Source of the DNA: Paenibacillus sp. V4I7 | GTDB taxonomy: Bacteria > Bacillota > Bacilli > Paenibacillales > NBRC-103111 | DNA: 64,000 nucleotides | Assembly (NCBI RefSeq): GCF_030817275.1 | Contig: NZ_JAUSZD010000002.1 | Location: 1,736,001 to 1,800,000 of the forward strand | Direction of reading: 5' to 3' | Shown: positions 8,740 through 18,383 of the stretch, piece by piece | Position numbering within the stretch: position 1 is the first letter of the stretch | Layout: the number at the start of each line of letters is the position of its first letter | Notes under the pieces: generated by a model | The model's input: only the letters and a program-made list of their open reading frames with translations | Told to the model about the DNA's origin: nothing | The model's database searches: none | Made by a program: the position numbers and the translations under genes

Positions 8740-9678
8740 ATGAAAAAGGTGAAAAAAGCAATTATTCCGGCGGCAGGATTAGGAACGAGGTTCCTGCCTG
8801 CTACGAAAGCGATGCCCAAAGAGATGCTCCCGATCATCAACAAGCCGACTATTCAATACATCGTGGAAGAAGCCATCGAATCCGGAATCGAAGATATTAT
8901 TATTGTTACCGGTAAAGGGAAGAGGGCAATCGAAGATCACTTCGATAATGCTTTCGAGTTAGAAAACAAACTGCTGGAAACAGGGAAGCTGGAGCTTCTC
9001 AAGGAAGTACAACGTTCATCCAAGGTAGAAATTCATTACATTCGTCAAAAAGAACCCAAAGGTCTTGGACACGCGGTCTGGTGTGCAAGAAGGTTCATCG
9101 GGAATGAACCATTCGCAGTGCTGCTAGGCGATGATATTGTCACAGGGAAGGTACCCTGCCTAAAACAGCTCATTCAGCAATATGAATTATCAGAAAATTC
9201 AGTCATCGGCGTACAAACTGTACCTCCGGAGCTTACCAATCGTTACGGTATCATTGATCCGGGTGAGCAAAATAACCGCCTGTATCAAGTGAAAGACTTG
9301 GTTGAAAAACCAAAATTAGGCACAGCCCCTTCCGATCTTGCCATTATGGGTAGATATGTGTTTTCCCCTAAAATCTTTGAATTTTTGGAGCTTCAGGAGA
9401 AAGGCGCTGGCGGAGAAATTCAGCTGACAGACGCGATTCAGAAGCTTAATCAAATAGAACGAGTACTAGCGTATCATTTTGACGGTATCCGTTATGATGT
9501 GGGTGAACGTCTCGGTTACATTCTCACGACAATGGCGTTCGCCTTGGAGAGTAAAGATCTTCGACTTGATGTGCTTGAAGCGATGGCTGCTATCCTTATC
9601 AAGGAGCAATATGCACCAATTTTAGAGCATCTGGGAGGTGGAGACCATGAGCTTGCGCGAACTGCAGGAGGATTATGA
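8740..9678 (+). CDS. galU: UTP-glucose-1-phosphate uridylyltransferase
   Basis: A 312-aa nucleotidyltransferase that makes UDP-glucose from UTP and glucose-1-phosphate in the cytoplasm. The signature [21 protein letters not shown] starts near residue 7, followed by [26 protein letters not shown] and LLGDDIV, all standard for GalU/GtaB; length is usual. ATG 8740 is placed nine bases after AGGAGG; TTG 8689 would add 17 residues before the family start. The 3' end overlaps the priming transferase gene by 32 bases. UDP-glucose feeds glucosyl transfer and the UDP-glucose dehydrogenase later in the operon. Confidence 0.95.
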   Translation: MKKVKKAIIPAAGLGTRFLPATKAMPKEMLPIINKPTIQYIVEEAIESGIEDIIIVTGKGKRAIEDHFDNAFELENKLLETGKLELLKEVQRSSKVEIHYIRQKEPKGLGHAVWCARRFIGNEPFAVLLGDDIVTGKVPCLKQLIQQYELSENSVIGVQTVPPELTNRYGIIDPGEQNNRLYQVKDLVEKPKLGTAPSDLAIMGRYVFSPKIFEFLELQEKGAGGEIQLTDAIQKLNQIERVLAYHFDGIRYDVGERLGYILTTMAFALESKDLRLDVLEAMAAILIKEQYAPILEHLGGGDHELARTAGGL

Positions 9679-10363
9679 GTACTTGGGACCTCAGAAAGTT
9701 CCCCAGAAGAGCTACTACACGGCTACTACCCCTAGACCGCAAGAAGGGAAAAGCAATGCTTCCTATTTATTTGTAAAGCGGATGCTCGATATTATGCTAT
9801 CCCTCATGGGACTTCTCTTCCTGACACCGTTATTTATCATCATAGCTATCTGGATTAAGGTGGAAGATCCGAAAGGTTCCGTTTTCTTCAAACAAAATCG
9901 AGTAGGTAAAGACGAAATCCTTTTTCCGATGTATAAGTTTCGCTCGATGGTTTCCAATGCGGAAGAGCTGAAGCAGCAGTTGATGAGTCAGAATGAAGTT
10001 GAAGGCGCGATGTTTAAAATGAAAAACGATCCTCGCGTTACACGCGTCGGACGATTACTGCGCAAAACAAGTATAGATGAGTTACCACAATTGTGGAACG
10101 TACTCATCGGTGAAATGAGCTTGGTCGGTCCAAGACCAGCTTTGCCGAGTGAAGTTAGTGAGTATACACCGTACGAGAAGAAGCGTTTGGCCGTTACGCC
10201 TGGCTGTACGGGCTTATGGCAAGTAAGCGGACGAAGCAATTTAAGCTTCGGGCAAATGGTAGAACTCGATTTGACTTACATCAGAGAACGAAGCGTTTTT
10301 TATGATTTGAAAATCATCTTAAAGACGGTTTCGGTCCTTCTTGGCTCCAAAGATGCCTTTTAG
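9647..10363 (+). CDS. Polyprenyl-phosphate hexose-1-phosphate transferase (initiating sugar transferase)
   Basis: A 238-aa WbaP/PglC-family enzyme that starts the repeat unit by moving a hexose-1-phosphate from a UDP-sugar onto undecaprenyl phosphate. After about 40 polar residues there is one hydrophobic helix ([20 protein letters not shown], about 47-66), then the catalytic core with YKFRSM and [10 protein letters not shown], and [10 protein letters not shown]. It is the short form without the N-terminal four-TM part of WcaJ-type proteins. ATG 9647 follows GGGAGGTGG. The start lies inside galU. With UDP-glucose made next door, glucose is a likely first sugar, but this is inference. Confidence 0.9.
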   Translation: MSLRELQEDYEYLGPQKVPQKSYYTATTPRPQEGKSNASYLFVKRMLDIMLSLMGLLFLTPLFIIIAIWIKVEDPKGSVFFKQNRVGKDEILFPMYKFRSMVSNAEELKQQLMSQNEVEGAMFKMKNDPRVTRVGRLLRKTSIDELPQLWNVLIGEMSLVGPRPALPSEVSEYTPYEKKRLAVTPGCTGLWQVSGRSNLSFGQMVELDLTYIRERSVFYDLKIILKTVSVLLGSKDAF

Positions 10364-10392
10364 AGAACAGAAGGGAAAGGAGTAACACCATC

Positions 10393-11325
10393 GTGCTAAT
10401 TCAGCCAAAACCAAGGGTATCCATTGTCATCTGTACCTATAATCGTGCGGATTTGCTTCAAATTACCTTGAACTCGTTACCTGCTTTAAAGGCTATAGAC
10501 AAAGCTGAGATTCTCATTGTGGATAACAATTCCACAGATCATACGCGTGAGATCTCACAATCGTTTATCCAGCATCAAGCAGGAGGCACGGACGTTCATT
10601 ATCTATTTGAACAAACCCAAGGGCTTTCGGCTGCGCGAAATAGAGGTATTCAAGAAGCTAAGGGTGATATTGTCGCCTTTCTCGATGATGATGCAGTTCC
10701 TTGCATGGAATGGATTCGCACCATCATAGACACCTTGGATTCTCGGCAGGATGTCTATGCGATGGGAGGTGTGATTCGACCTCGTTTCGAAAGTGAACGG
10801 CCGAAATGGTTGATCGAAGCGCTGGAACTGCCCTATACGATTGTTGATATGGGAGCAACTGTGCATGAATATCCGATGAACAGACATCCATTTGGTGCGA
10901 ATATGGCGATTCGCAAATCCTTTCATGACAAATATTTGTTCCCAACCGACCTAGGGAGGAAGGGGACGCTGCTGTTGTCTGGGGAGGAATCTTGGATATT
11001 TGAGCAGATGAAGAAAGAAGGGAAGGCTATTCTTTATCAGCCTTCCATGGTGGTTGATCACTTCATCCCGGATAGCCGCTTGACGAAGGATTGGATCAAG
11101 CAGCGCTATTATTATCAAGGTGTTACGAATGGCTCTATGCATAAGAGTCAGCTCAGCAAGCTTGTTCTTCTCGGTAAGGTTGCCAGCAAGGTGCTCTACA
11201 TTGCCGTAGATGCCTTGTTCGCGCGTACCGAAGGAAGGAAATTGCTGATTGCATGCCGATTGCAAAGTATACGGGGCACGCTAGACACGCTCAGTAGACG
11301 TGGGAAAATGCGCTTAACAGGGTGA
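10393..11325 (+). CDS. Glycosyltransferase family 2
   Basis: A 310-aa GT-A fold glycosyltransferase. N-terminal VSIVICTYNRADLL is followed by VDNNSTD, GLSAARNRGI, and the metal-binding FLDDDAVP (about residue 98). A FGANMAIRK segment and an EESWIF stretch in the acceptor half are typical of GT2. Start is GTG 10393 with AAAGGAG ten bases upstream. There are no strong membrane spans, so it is probably cytosolic or peripheral, adding one sugar to the lipid-linked repeat unit. The next gene overlaps its stop. Confidence 0.88.
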   Translation: MLIQPKPRVSIVICTYNRADLLQITLNSLPALKAIDKAEILIVDNNSTDHTREISQSFIQHQAGGTDVHYLFEQTQGLSAARNRGIQEAKGDIVAFLDDDAVPCMEWIRTIIDTLDSRQDVYAMGGVIRPRFESERPKWLIEALELPYTIVDMGATVHEYPMNRHPFGANMAIRKSFHDKYLFPTDLGRKGTLLLSGEESWIFEQMKKEGKAILYQPSMVVDHFIPDSRLTKDWIKQRYYYQGVTNGSMHKSQLSKLVLLGKVASKVLYIAVDALFARTEGRKLLIACRLQSIRGTLDTLSRRGKMRLTG

Positions 11326-11333
11326 GGATACTG

Positions 11334-12671
11334 ATGACGCCGAATCTTCCAATGCTCAAAAAACCAATATATTATGGTGCGGTCTATGTACTTCTTGCGG
11401 TAATAGTGGGCGTAGCGGCTGCTTATCAGCCTATGTTCAGTATCTTGGGGCTGGGCGTGCTTTTCTCATTCGTGTATGCCATCTACCAGCCCGAGAAAAT
11501 GAGTTATCTAGTCCTTTTATCGACCGCCATTTCGATTAACTACATCGTCGAAGCGAATGTACCTGGATTAGAGATTATTGCTCTTTATAAACTTGGGATT
11601 TTAATTCTGTTAGTTCCCTGTATGCTGCAAAATGGACTTCGATTGAAGTTCATCTATCCCATAGCAGCTATCGCCAGCATGTTATTCCTTACCATCTTCT
11701 TCTCAGATTGGCATCCAAGGCTGACATTATCACTCACCTTGAAATCATTTATCGGACTAACGCTTCCCTTCTTTTTTCTCATGATTAAATGGAAAAAAGG
11801 GACAGCGCAAAGGCATATCCGGATTATTTGTCTATTGCCATTGGTAAGTGTTGGAACTGGGGCGCTGCTTCAATTGGCTCATCTGTATTCGTTTCTCAAT
11901 GTGGAGTTCACAGGAGCGATTCGGGTACAAGGGGCGAATATCGCACCCCATTTGGCGATGCTAGCTTTTCTAGGCATTACGGTTGCCTTAATAGAGACCA
12001 AACGCAATCCACTGCAAGCCAGGTTTTATTATTGTACTTTGGCTGCTAACTTTGCGATTCTGATCGCTACGGGAACTAGAGGACCTATCCTCGCCATGCT
12101 GGCCATGGCTGCTTACTATTTCTACGATATGGTTAAGCAGTATATCAAAGGGAAGCTGATCTTACTTATCCCGCTGCTTTGTTCCTTGGCCTTGATCGGT
12201 GGAGCCGTCTATGTGCAGTGGGATAATATGACAAAGCGTTCGTTCGAACGCCAGACAGGTACAGGTATTGACTTGTCAGGAAGAACCGAAGCATGGAGCT
12301 ACTTCTTGAAAGGGGTGAAAGAGTCCCCCCTGACAGGAAGAGGGCTAGGTGCGGTTACCGTTGCGAATGATGGAAGTTTATACGAAGGTTTTGTGGTTCC
12401 CCATAACGAGTACATCCGCTTTTATTACGATGCTGGTTATATTGGATGCATCCTGCTGTTTCTATCTTTACTAGTCTTATTTGGAATGATCTATCGGGTA
12501 ATCCCGCAGAGAATTAAGATTTACTACGTGGCGTTCATCCTGGCGTTCTTTCTGTACTCCTTGTCGGATAACACCTTATCGACTGTTCAATTCATCATTC
12601 CTTTCTGCTGGTATTTGAATAGCTTGTATATTCTGTCAACGACAAATTCGAAAAAAGAAGAAGTGATCTGA
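11334..12671 (+). CDS. O-antigen polymerase/ligase family membrane protein (Wzy-like 1)
   Basis: A 445-aa protein with about ten to twelve hydrophobic segments. Family marks include a TRGP motif in the middle and, in a large loop near residue 350, GRGLGAVTV followed by VPHNEYIRFYYDAG, the His/Asn-containing signature of Wzy_C polymerases and WaaL ligases. It probably joins repeat units on the outer face of the membrane. ATG 11334 has AGGGTGAGG upstream; GTG 11322 is possible. Its stop overlaps the next start (TGATG). A second protein of the same class lies two genes on, which is unusual for one locus. Confidence 0.8.
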   Translation: MTPNLPMLKKPIYYGAVYVLLAVIVGVAAAYQPMFSILGLGVLFSFVYAIYQPEKMSYLVLLSTAISINYIVEANVPGLEIIALYKLGILILLVPCMLQNGLRLKFIYPIAAIASMLFLTIFFSDWHPRLTLSLTLKSFIGLTLPFFFLMIKWKKGTAQRHIRIICLLPLVSVGTGALLQLAHLYSFLNVEFTGAIRVQGANIAPHLAMLAFLGITVALIETKRNPLQARFYYCTLAANFAILIATGTRGPILAMLAMAAYYFYDMVKQYIKGKLILLIPLLCSLALIGGAVYVQWDNMTKRSFERQTGTGIDLSGRTEAWSYFLKGVKESPLTGRGLGAVTVANDGSLYEGFVVPHNEYIRFYYDAGYIGCILLFLSLLVLFGMIYRVIPQRIKIYYVAFILAFFLYSLSDNTLSTVQFIIPFCWYLNSLYILSTTNSKKEEVI

Positions 12672-13456
12672 TGAGTAGAGTGACTATGTTCGATGTTAAT
12701 TTTGATAATTATGATTTTCTGGACTTGCTTGCCTATATGGATGAGGTCATACGTCAGAAAAGTCATTCTTACATCTTGACCTGTAATGTCGATCATTTAA
12801 TCAAGCTCAGAAAGGATGCTGAGTTTCAGAAGGTGTATTCAGGTGCAGGTGCCATCGTTGCGGATGGTATGCCGATCATATGGGCATCGAAGATGCTCCG
12901 TAAACCGCTTAAACAGAAAGTATCCGGATCCGACTTGTTCACAAAGTTAGGTGAAGCTTTCGCAAGCAGACAATACAAGCTTTTTTTCTTAGGATCAGCA
13001 GTCGGTATTCCGGAGCAAGCGGTAAAGAATCTGAAGCTCGTATTTCCAAATCTGAATATTGTGGGCTGTTATTCACCCTCCTATGGTTTCGAGAACAAAA
13101 AAGAGGAGAATGAGCAAATTATTCAGATGCTGATTGATACGCAGCCTGACATTGTGTTTGTTGGCGTTGGCGCTCCGAAGCAGGAGAAGTGGATTTACCA
13201 GAACTATCTTCAATATAAAGTGCCAATCTCGATTGGCGTTGGCGCAACGTTCGATTTCATTTCGGGCACAGTGAAGAGAGCTCCGAGCATTATGCAGAAA
13301 ACAGGATTCGAATGGTTCTGGCGTCTTGCTCAAGAACCGCGAAGATTGTGGAAGCGTTACTTGGTTCACGATGCTATGTTTGCGGTCCTGCTATGGCGGG
13401 AAGTTGTTAAGCAATTCAAGATGAAACGGGAGGGGACGGGAATCAACAGTGGATGA
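12671..13456 (+). CDS. WecG/TagA/CpsF family glycosyltransferase
   Basis: A 261-aa protein of the GT26 family. Typical elements are TCNVDHLIKLRKD (about residue 37), ADGMPIIWASKML, and the highly conserved GVGAPKQEKWI (about residue 164), then IGVGATFDFISG. Family members transfer ManNAc, ManNAcA or a hexose to lipid-linked intermediates. The start at 12671 overlaps the preceding stop. It probably adds an internal sugar of the repeat unit; the donor cannot be determined. Confidence 0.9.
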   Translation: MSRVTMFDVNFDNYDFLDLLAYMDEVIRQKSHSYILTCNVDHLIKLRKDAEFQKVYSGAGAIVADGMPIIWASKMLRKPLKQKVSGSDLFTKLGEAFASRQYKLFFLGSAVGIPEQAVKNLKLVFPNLNIVGCYSPSYGFENKKEENEQIIQMLIDTQPDIVFVGVGAPKQEKWIYQNYLQYKVPISIGVGATFDFISGTVKRAPSIMQKTGFEWFWRLAQEPRRLWKRYLVHDAMFAVLLWREVVKQFKMKREGTGINSG

Positions 13457-14960
13457 AATAAGCAAAATGATTAAGCCCCCTTTTATCATGATGCAGGCTA
13501 GTCGGATGACAATTCTATTGGTTGGTATGGCGTTGGCCGTCTCCTTGCTCATTGGTTACTCAAGTGCAACTCTGAGTCCTGATCTTAGTATGCAAATCGC
13601 ATTCTTATCGATTCTGCTTTTCCCTGCTTTTGTGATGGCCTTATTGGACTCGCGTCGATTGATTCCTTATATCCTGCTGGTTTGGGTCATTTGTCCAGAG
13701 ATCCGAAGAATTCAGGATTGGATGGAAGGGACGTATCATTCCGTCTCCTTGTTGAGTATTGCGCCACTGCTAACGAGTGCGGTGGTGATTATCCCAATCC
13801 TCTCTAAGTTACATCAAATGGATTCTCGAATTAATAAATTGCTGCTTTATATGGCCATTGTATTGTTATATGGAAGTTTGATTGGTTTAACGAAAAATGG
13901 CAGCGGAGCGTTATACGATTTAGCTAATTATTTTATTCCACTACTATTAATCCCGTATGCAGCCTTGTCTAAATTTGATAGTAAAGCGCTAGATCGTTTG
14001 CTTATAGCATTTTCTAATACGGCAATCTTGATTGCTGTTTATGGCATTATCCAGTATGTGTTGGTTCCGCCATGGGATGCTTTCTGGATGAATCATGTGG
14101 AGATGACTTCGATAGGAAAACCGCTTCCCTTGGAGATCAGAGTATTCTCTACGCTGAATTCCCCGGGACCGGCAGGTACGTATTTGGCATCAGCACTTGC
14201 CCCGATGATTTTGGATAAAAGATGGCGGGGGCCGCTGGGCTGGATCGGTGTTATTCTCGTAACGGTGGGATTGCTTATCACATTAGTGCGCTCTGCCTGG
14301 GTTATGCTGTTCATTGATATTGTGATTTACACAGCCGTATCGGCAGGTAGACAAAAGTGGAAATTAATTGCTCAATTAACAGCTGTAATTGGAGCCATGT
14401 ATGTCATTATTCCTAAGCTTCCCGGTGCACAAGGGCTAGTGGAGCGATTGAACACAATGACAGCTATACAGGACGATCATTCGTATAATGAAAGACTTGA
14501 TTTTTTTCATACGGTTTTTCCCATATTGTTTGCTAAACCGCAAGGGTTGGGACTGGGCAGTATTGGTGTCGGTACCAAACTGAGTAACGGGGGAGCTCTT
14601 GGCGAATATGGCATCTTCGATAATGGATTTGTTGCTATGTTTCTAACCTTTGGTATCCTTGGCGGCTTGCTGTTCTTCTGGGTGCTATGGCTGGTCACTC
14701 GTTTTCTCTTATCTCAAAAGAAACATACGGGCGGTTTAAACCTTTACAGTAAAATTGCGCTCTCCGCTTTGCTAGGAAGTATCATTTGTCTAGTGTTCGA
14801 AAATGGGTATACAGGTTTGAAAGGCTTTCTACTATGGATGGTCGTAGGAGTTGGCATTATGGCGCATCACACGATCGTTCAAGAGAGGAGGCAAATTCCG
14901 GATGCAGCAACCAGTCAACTTGAAAATAGTCCGCATAAAGCCTCTATTCGGCTTCATTAA
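13449..14960 (+). CDS. O-antigen polymerase/ligase family membrane protein (Wzy-like 2)
   Basis: A 503-aa protein with about eleven to twelve membrane segments and a long loop before the C-terminal helices containing DDHSYNERLDFF and GLGLGSIGVGTKLSNGG, followed by FDNGFVAMFLTFG, the pattern of Wzy/O-antigen ligase proteins. Start is GTG 13449 with GGAGGGG upstream, eight bases before the previous stop. It is only weakly like the other Wzy-like protein of this operon. One may be the polymerase and the other a second polymerase or a ligase. Confidence 0.75.
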   Translation: MDEISKMIKPPFIMMQASRMTILLVGMALAVSLLIGYSSATLSPDLSMQIAFLSILLFPAFVMALLDSRRLIPYILLVWVICPEIRRIQDWMEGTYHSVSLLSIAPLLTSAVVIIPILSKLHQMDSRINKLLLYMAIVLLYGSLIGLTKNGSGALYDLANYFIPLLLIPYAALSKFDSKALDRLLIAFSNTAILIAVYGIIQYVLVPPWDAFWMNHVEMTSIGKPLPLEIRVFSTLNSPGPAGTYLASALAPMILDKRWRGPLGWIGVILVTVGLLITLVRSAWVMLFIDIVIYTAVSAGRQKWKLIAQLTAVIGAMYVIIPKLPGAQGLVERLNTMTAIQDDHSYNERLDFFHTVFPILFAKPQGLGLGSIGVGTKLSNGGALGEYGIFDNGFVAMFLTFGILGGLLFFWVLWLVTRFLLSQKKHTGGLNLYSKIALSALLGSIICLVFENGYTGLKGFLLWMVVGVGIMAHHTIVQERRQIPDAATSQLENSPHKASIRLH

Positions 14961-16269
14961 AGCATTCTTTTCAAGCAAAAGTCATATCTCGGCTTCCATC
15001 AGAACGATGTTTTTCAGTGTACTAATCTTAGTGATTAATATGCTTACAGGTATTTTGACAGCACGTTATTTAGGACCATCCGGCCGAGGAGAGCAAGCGG
15101 CTATGGTCTTATGGTCACAATTCCTAGCCTTTAGTTTCACTTTCGGTCTGCCTTCCGCCATTATTTACAACGTGAAAAAGAACATGAAGGATTCCGCCAA
15201 GCTTTATTCGACCGCTGTTCTCATGGGTTTGACAGCAGGCATGCTTGCGATGTGCTTGGGGATACTGGTTTTACCCTATTGGCTTCGTACGTATTCAGAC
15301 AACGTGGTCCTGTTCTCCCAATGGTCCATGGTGCTCATACCTCTCATCGTATTTTCTCAGATTAATAATGCGATGATGCAGGTGAGAGGCGAATATAAGC
15401 TGTTCAACCGTCTGCGCTTTCTTGTTCCGCTTTGTACGCTCATCGGCTTAGGGCTGCTAATCCTAACAAGAACAATGAATCCATACACGTCAGCCGTGGC
15501 TTATCTCGCTCCGGCGGTTCCCTTTTACATATGGACGACAGTACGCTTACTAAAGCAGTACAAATTCGTGATAAAGGATGCTTTTCAATCCTTCAAGACA
15601 TTAATCCGGTACGGCATTGGATCTTACGGTAACGATTTAATGGGGAATGTCTCCTATTATATCGATCAAATTGTTATTATCGGCCTCCTTAATCCAGCGG
15701 AGCTTGGACTATATGCGGTGGCGGTAAGCCTTTCCCGTGTAGTCAATATTTTCTCTACATCCATCATCGTGGTGTTGTTCCCGAAAGCATCGGGTTTACC
15801 TAAGGATAAAGTCGTTGAAATGACATTCCGTGTATACAGGATCAGCACATGTGTCGCTTTACTTTGCTCATTGATGATCATGCTGGTAGCTCCTTTCATA
15901 ATGCCTCTACTGTATGGTCCTGATTTTAAGGAAGCGATCAGTGTTTTTCGGATGCTGCTCCTCGAAGTTTCCATATCTGGTGGAACCATGGTTTTGGCTC
16001 AAGCGTTCATGGCTTTAGGCAAGCCCAAGATTGTTACGATTCTGCAAGGGATAGGGCTGCTAATCGTCATCCCGTTACTAACGGTACTGATTCCGAAGTT
16101 CGGATTGCTCGGTGCGGGAATGGCCATATTATCATCGGGTTTACTTCGATTCGTCTTTATCCTACTCAATGTCAAATTCACCTTGAAGACGAAACTACCT
16201 AAATTATTGATTAATAAAGATGATGTGCGTTGGTTACTTTCAGCAATATCAGCATATAAAGCTAAATAA
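14902..16269 (+). CDS. Polysaccharide flippase (Wzx, MOP superfamily)
   Basis: A 455-aa membrane protein with about twelve hydrophobic segments. The first has the RYLGPSGRGEQA stretch characteristic of Wzx/RfbX flippases. It should flip the undecaprenyl-diphosphate-linked repeat unit to the outer face. ATG 14902 is chosen because AGAGGAGG lies 10-17 bases upstream; an earlier frame start (14851) would add 17 residues. It overlaps the Wzy-like gene by 59 bases, so the two are probably translationally coupled. Confidence 0.87.
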   Translation: MQQPVNLKIVRIKPLFGFIKAFFSSKSHISASIRTMFFSVLILVINMLTGILTARYLGPSGRGEQAAMVLWSQFLAFSFTFGLPSAIIYNVKKNMKDSAKLYSTAVLMGLTAGMLAMCLGILVLPYWLRTYSDNVVLFSQWSMVLIPLIVFSQINNAMMQVRGEYKLFNRLRFLVPLCTLIGLGLLILTRTMNPYTSAVAYLAPAVPFYIWTTVRLLKQYKFVIKDAFQSFKTLIRYGIGSYGNDLMGNVSYYIDQIVIIGLLNPAELGLYAVAVSLSRVVNIFSTSIIVVLFPKASGLPKDKVVEMTFRVYRISTCVALLCSLMIMLVAPFIMPLLYGPDFKEAISVFRMLLLEVSISGGTMVLAQAFMALGKPKIVTILQGIGLLIVIPLLTVLIPKFGLLGAGMAILSSGLLRFVFILLNVKFTLKTKLPKLLINKDDVRWLLSAISAYKAK

Positions 16270-16300
16270 TTGGTTTGAAACTGGGGGAGGGGCGAACGAA

Positions 16301-17137
16301 ATGAGTCACTATAGTGACGCTATGGGAGAGAATCGGATTTCTGTTGTCATCATTGCACAAGACGATGAAACGAGAATAGCCAATGCGATTGCCTCCTGCA
16401 AGCCTTTTGCAGACGAAATTGTAGTCATTGACGGCGGGAGCAAGGACGGAACAGTCCGTGTATCTGAGCAATTGGGCTGCAAGGTATATGAGAACGCATG
16501 GCCTGGTTATGCAAAGCAGCGTATTTATGGAAGTGATCAAGCTACCTATGATTGGATATTCGTTATTGATACCGATGAGGTTGTTAGTGAACCTCTAGCA
16601 GCTTCGATTCAGAAGTTGAAAAATGGTTTGTCTGATCCGAGCAAAGCCTATGCTGTCTTGCGTATTGGTGACTTTCTAGGACGCTGGATGGGCAAGGGCG
16701 AGAAGCTTGTGCGTCTGTATAACCGTACCGAAATTCAGTACCGGGAAAGTCTTGTACATGAAACACCGGATGTCTCAAGTGAGAATATCGTGTTCGTGCC
16801 AGGTGTTCTGTGGCATTATGGTTTCCGCAGCATTCATGATCACATGGAGCGGTTTAATAAGTATACCGATCTGGAAGCGGAAGGCGCTGTTGCTGCGGGG
16901 AAACGATTTAGCCTGCTGCGAATGATCGTTCGTCCTCCCTTACGATTTGTGCAGAAATATATCGTTCATGGCTTGTATAAAAAAGGGATTCCTGGACTTG
17001 CGGTATCCCTCTTCTGGGGAGTATATGAATTCCTAGTATGTATGAAACAGTATGAACTTGGGCTTGCTCGGAAAAGAGTGAAACAGTCCCAAGAAGAGCC
17101 AATTAAGGAGGGGAAAGCTTATGCTACACTGCAATAG
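16301..17137 (+). CDS. Glycosyltransferase family 2 (WaaE/KdtX-like)
   Basis: A 278-aa GT2 protein of the WaaE-like branch: ISVVIIAQDDETRIANAI at the N-terminus, EIVVIDGGSKDGT, and the divalent-metal motif FVIDTDEVV (about residue 88). A Pro-Gly-Tyr-Ala-Lys-Gln segment (WPGYAKQR) after the first half is typical of the branch. ATG 16301 is preferred, with GGGGGAGGGGC upstream; 16220 would add 27 unrelated residues. The next gene overlaps its 3' end by 17 bases. Confidence 0.87.
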   Translation: MSHYSDAMGENRISVVIIAQDDETRIANAIASCKPFADEIVVIDGGSKDGTVRVSEQLGCKVYENAWPGYAKQRIYGSDQATYDWIFVIDTDEVVSEPLAASIQKLKNGLSDPSKAYAVLRIGDFLGRWMGKGEKLVRLYNRTEIQYRESLVHETPDVSSENIVFVPGVLWHYGFRSIHDHMERFNKYTDLEAEGAVAAGKRFSLLRMIVRPPLRFVQKYIVHGLYKKGIPGLAVSLFWGVYEFLVCMKQYELGLARKRVKQSQEEPIKEGKAYATLQ

Positions 17138-18383
17138 TTTGCGGATCCTGTGTACCGGAATGGGTTGGCCATCTGCACAGCCTGGAGGACTAAACACTTA
17201 TTTCAAACATATTTGCGTAAGCTTAGCTAACCGTCATGAGCTGGAGGCGCTGGTATGCAGTGCGAATAAGCCGGTCGTTCAAGATGACCTTCGCGTCACG
17301 AACGTAGCCGTCACCGATTTGAAGTTAAGTAAAAGACGAAATGCCTTTCGGAAGCATGCGGCTGATCTGATGAATCAGCAGGACGTTGATATCGTTTATT
17401 CCCACTTTGCTCCCTATAGTATAGGAGTTGCTATGGAGGCCAAAGCGCGAAATATTCCGGTGGTGATGACGTTTCATGGTCCTTGGAGTGAGGAAATCAG
17501 GCTCGAAGGCAAGGGATTGAAGCATCGAATCAAAACAATGATCGCGAAGAGCTGGGAGATGAAGGCTTATCGGCTGGCGGATGCATTCATTGTGCTAAGT
17601 GAAACCTTCCGCGATATTCTTCATCACCAGTACGGTGTCCCGCTTTCAAAGATTCACATCATTCCAGGTGGGGCCGATGTTGCCCGGTTCAAGCCGGCTG
17701 CGGATCGCACGGCGATAAGAAGGAAACTGCAGCTGGAGGAAGGGACGACAGCAGTGTTGACCTTAAGAAGATTAGTCAACCGAATGGGTCTTCTTCAATT
17801 ACTGGAATCTTGGAAAGAGGTTGCGAGAACGGTTCCGGATACCGTGCTGTTCATCGGTGGCAAAGGGCCTCTGCAAGGAGAGCTGGAAAGTAAAATTGCT
17901 GAATATGGTCTCCAGTCTCGCGTCCGAATGCTGGGCTACATCCCTGATAATGAGCTTGCTGATTATTATCAAGCCGCTGATCTGTTCGTTGTACCTTCCC
18001 AAGCGTTGGAAGGTTTCGGATTAATTACCGTAGAAGCAATGGCCGCCGGGGTTCCAGTTATGGCAACACCGATTGGAGGCAACCGTGAAATTCTTCAGAA
18101 ATATCGGCCAGACATGCTGTTTGCCGGTAAAAGCAGCAAAGATATGGCTTCTGGGTTAATTCGCTTATTGCGGCACCGTGAAATGTGGCCGACCGCAGAG
18201 CAATGCAGAAGCCATGTGTTGGAGAATTACACCTGGGATCGTGTATCCAAACAGGTAGATGGCGTATTTAATCACGTAATCGATCAACATATGATTGCTT
18301 ACGGCGGCAATCGTCAGGTAACTGCTGGGAAGAAAGGAGGGCGTGAACAGGATGAGGGTAGCTTATTTGGATCATACCGCTAG
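17121..18383 (+). CDS. Glycosyltransferase family 4
   Basis: A 420-aa GT-B protein. The N-terminal domain begins TGMGWPSAQPGGLNTYF, the acceptor-side glycine loop. The donor domain has GGADVARFKP, LGYIPDNELADYYQAADLFV and the E-x7-E motif EGFGLITVEAMAAG (about residue 295). AAGGAGGGG lies in front of ATG 17121. It sits in the middle of the glycosyltransferase block and would add a hexose, perhaps mannose given the ManC gene of the operon. Confidence 0.88.
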   Translation: MLHCNSLRILCTGMGWPSAQPGGLNTYFKHICVSLANRHELEALVCSANKPVVQDDLRVTNVAVTDLKLSKRRNAFRKHAADLMNQQDVDIVYSHFAPYSIGVAMEAKARNIPVVMTFHGPWSEEIRLEGKGLKHRIKTMIAKSWEMKAYRLADAFIVLSETFRDILHHQYGVPLSKIHIIPGGADVARFKPAADRTAIRRKLQLEEGTTAVLTLRRLVNRMGLLQLLESWKEVARTVPDTVLFIGGKGPLQGELESKIAEYGLQSRVRMLGYIPDNELADYYQAADLFVVPSQALEGFGLITVEAMAAGVPVMATPIGGNREILQKYRPDMLFAGKSSKDMASGLIRLLRHREMWPTAEQCRSHVLENYTWDRVSKQVDGVFNHVIDQHMIAYGGNRQVTAGKKGGREQDEGSLFGSYR

